NCBI GenBank assembly: GCA_002841885.1
Contig: PHBE01000012.1
Coordinates: forward strand, 1-64,000
DNA: 64,000 bases
Origin: Deltaproteobacteria bacterium HGW-Deltaproteobacteria-18
GTDB taxonomy: Bacteria > Desulfobacterota > Desulfovibrionia > Desulfovibrionales > Desulfomicrobiaceae
Reading direction: 5' to 3'
Under the pieces are notes generated by a model that had not been told where the DNA came from, made no database searches, and saw only the letters and a program-made list of their open reading frames with translations. Below, one piece after another: positions 63,962 to 64,000 of the stretch (the stretch's first letter is position 1; each line of letters begins with the position of its first letter). The position numbers and the translations under genes were made by a program.

Positions 63962-64000
63962 CAGTATTTCCCCATGATGCAACCTTTATTCAATTCGTAT

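Noticed and set aside
1..64000. CRISPR arrays, insertion sequences, prophage genes, rRNA genes
   Set aside because: No regularly spaced short repeats, transposase, integrase, phage structural gene or rRNA segment was seen in the window.

Overview
The window comes from a GC-rich Gram-negative bacterium. Several features together point to a sulfate-reducing deltaproteobacterium of the Desulfovibrionales type: an lutABC lactate-oxidation operon, a polyferredoxin paired with a DUF362 protein, a two-subunit molybdenum hydroxylase, PspFABC, many PAS/GGDEF sensors, and a Ysc-ordered type III secretion system (T3SS). This placement is an inference from gene content. No rRNA or diagnostic sulfate-reduction gene lies in the window.

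Region 1 (1-17127, + strand) is a long T3SS operon. In order it holds the end of one EspA/SseB-like filament gene, a second damaged copy, an SycD-type chaperone, translocators SctE and SctB, a class I chaperone, secretin SctC, SctD, a YscE-like and a YscG-like needle chaperone flanking needle SctF, then SctI, J, K, L, N, O, P, Q and R. It closes with a STAS protein, an RsbW/BtrW-like kinase and a lytic transglycosylase. SctS, T, U, V and W are absent from the window, as is the PP2C phosphatase expected with the STAS/kinase pair.

Region 2 (17164-22775, - strand) reads as one unit: a class I T3SS chaperone, an unrecognised 1175-residue helical protein that I take as a candidate effector, and a membrane diguanylate cyclase. 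This is the best candidate here for an undescribed system. An arginine tRNA with its own terminator follows at 23182-23306.

Region 3 (23402-37773) is mostly housekeeping: ubiX, an M50 protease, trpS, an M3 oligopeptidase, rbgA, the divergent pspF / pspABC stress locus with a readable sigma-54 promoter, a two-domain kinase-like protein, a hybrid histidine kinase and a thioesterase.

Region 4 (38085-51074) has an AT-rich lipoprotein, lutABC, a livKHMGF branched-chain amino acid importer with an attenuator-like hairpin after livK, a four-EF-hand protein, a GNAT-deacetylase fusion and a second diguanylate cyclase.

Region 5 (51486-63961) has a PhnA-like zinc protein, a short-chain dehydrogenase, an old yellow enzyme, a small exported protein, a NapH-NapG-like fused polyferredoxin with a DUF362 partner, a DinB protein, azlCD, a Tat-exported Mo hydroxylase and a PAS-LuxR regulator.
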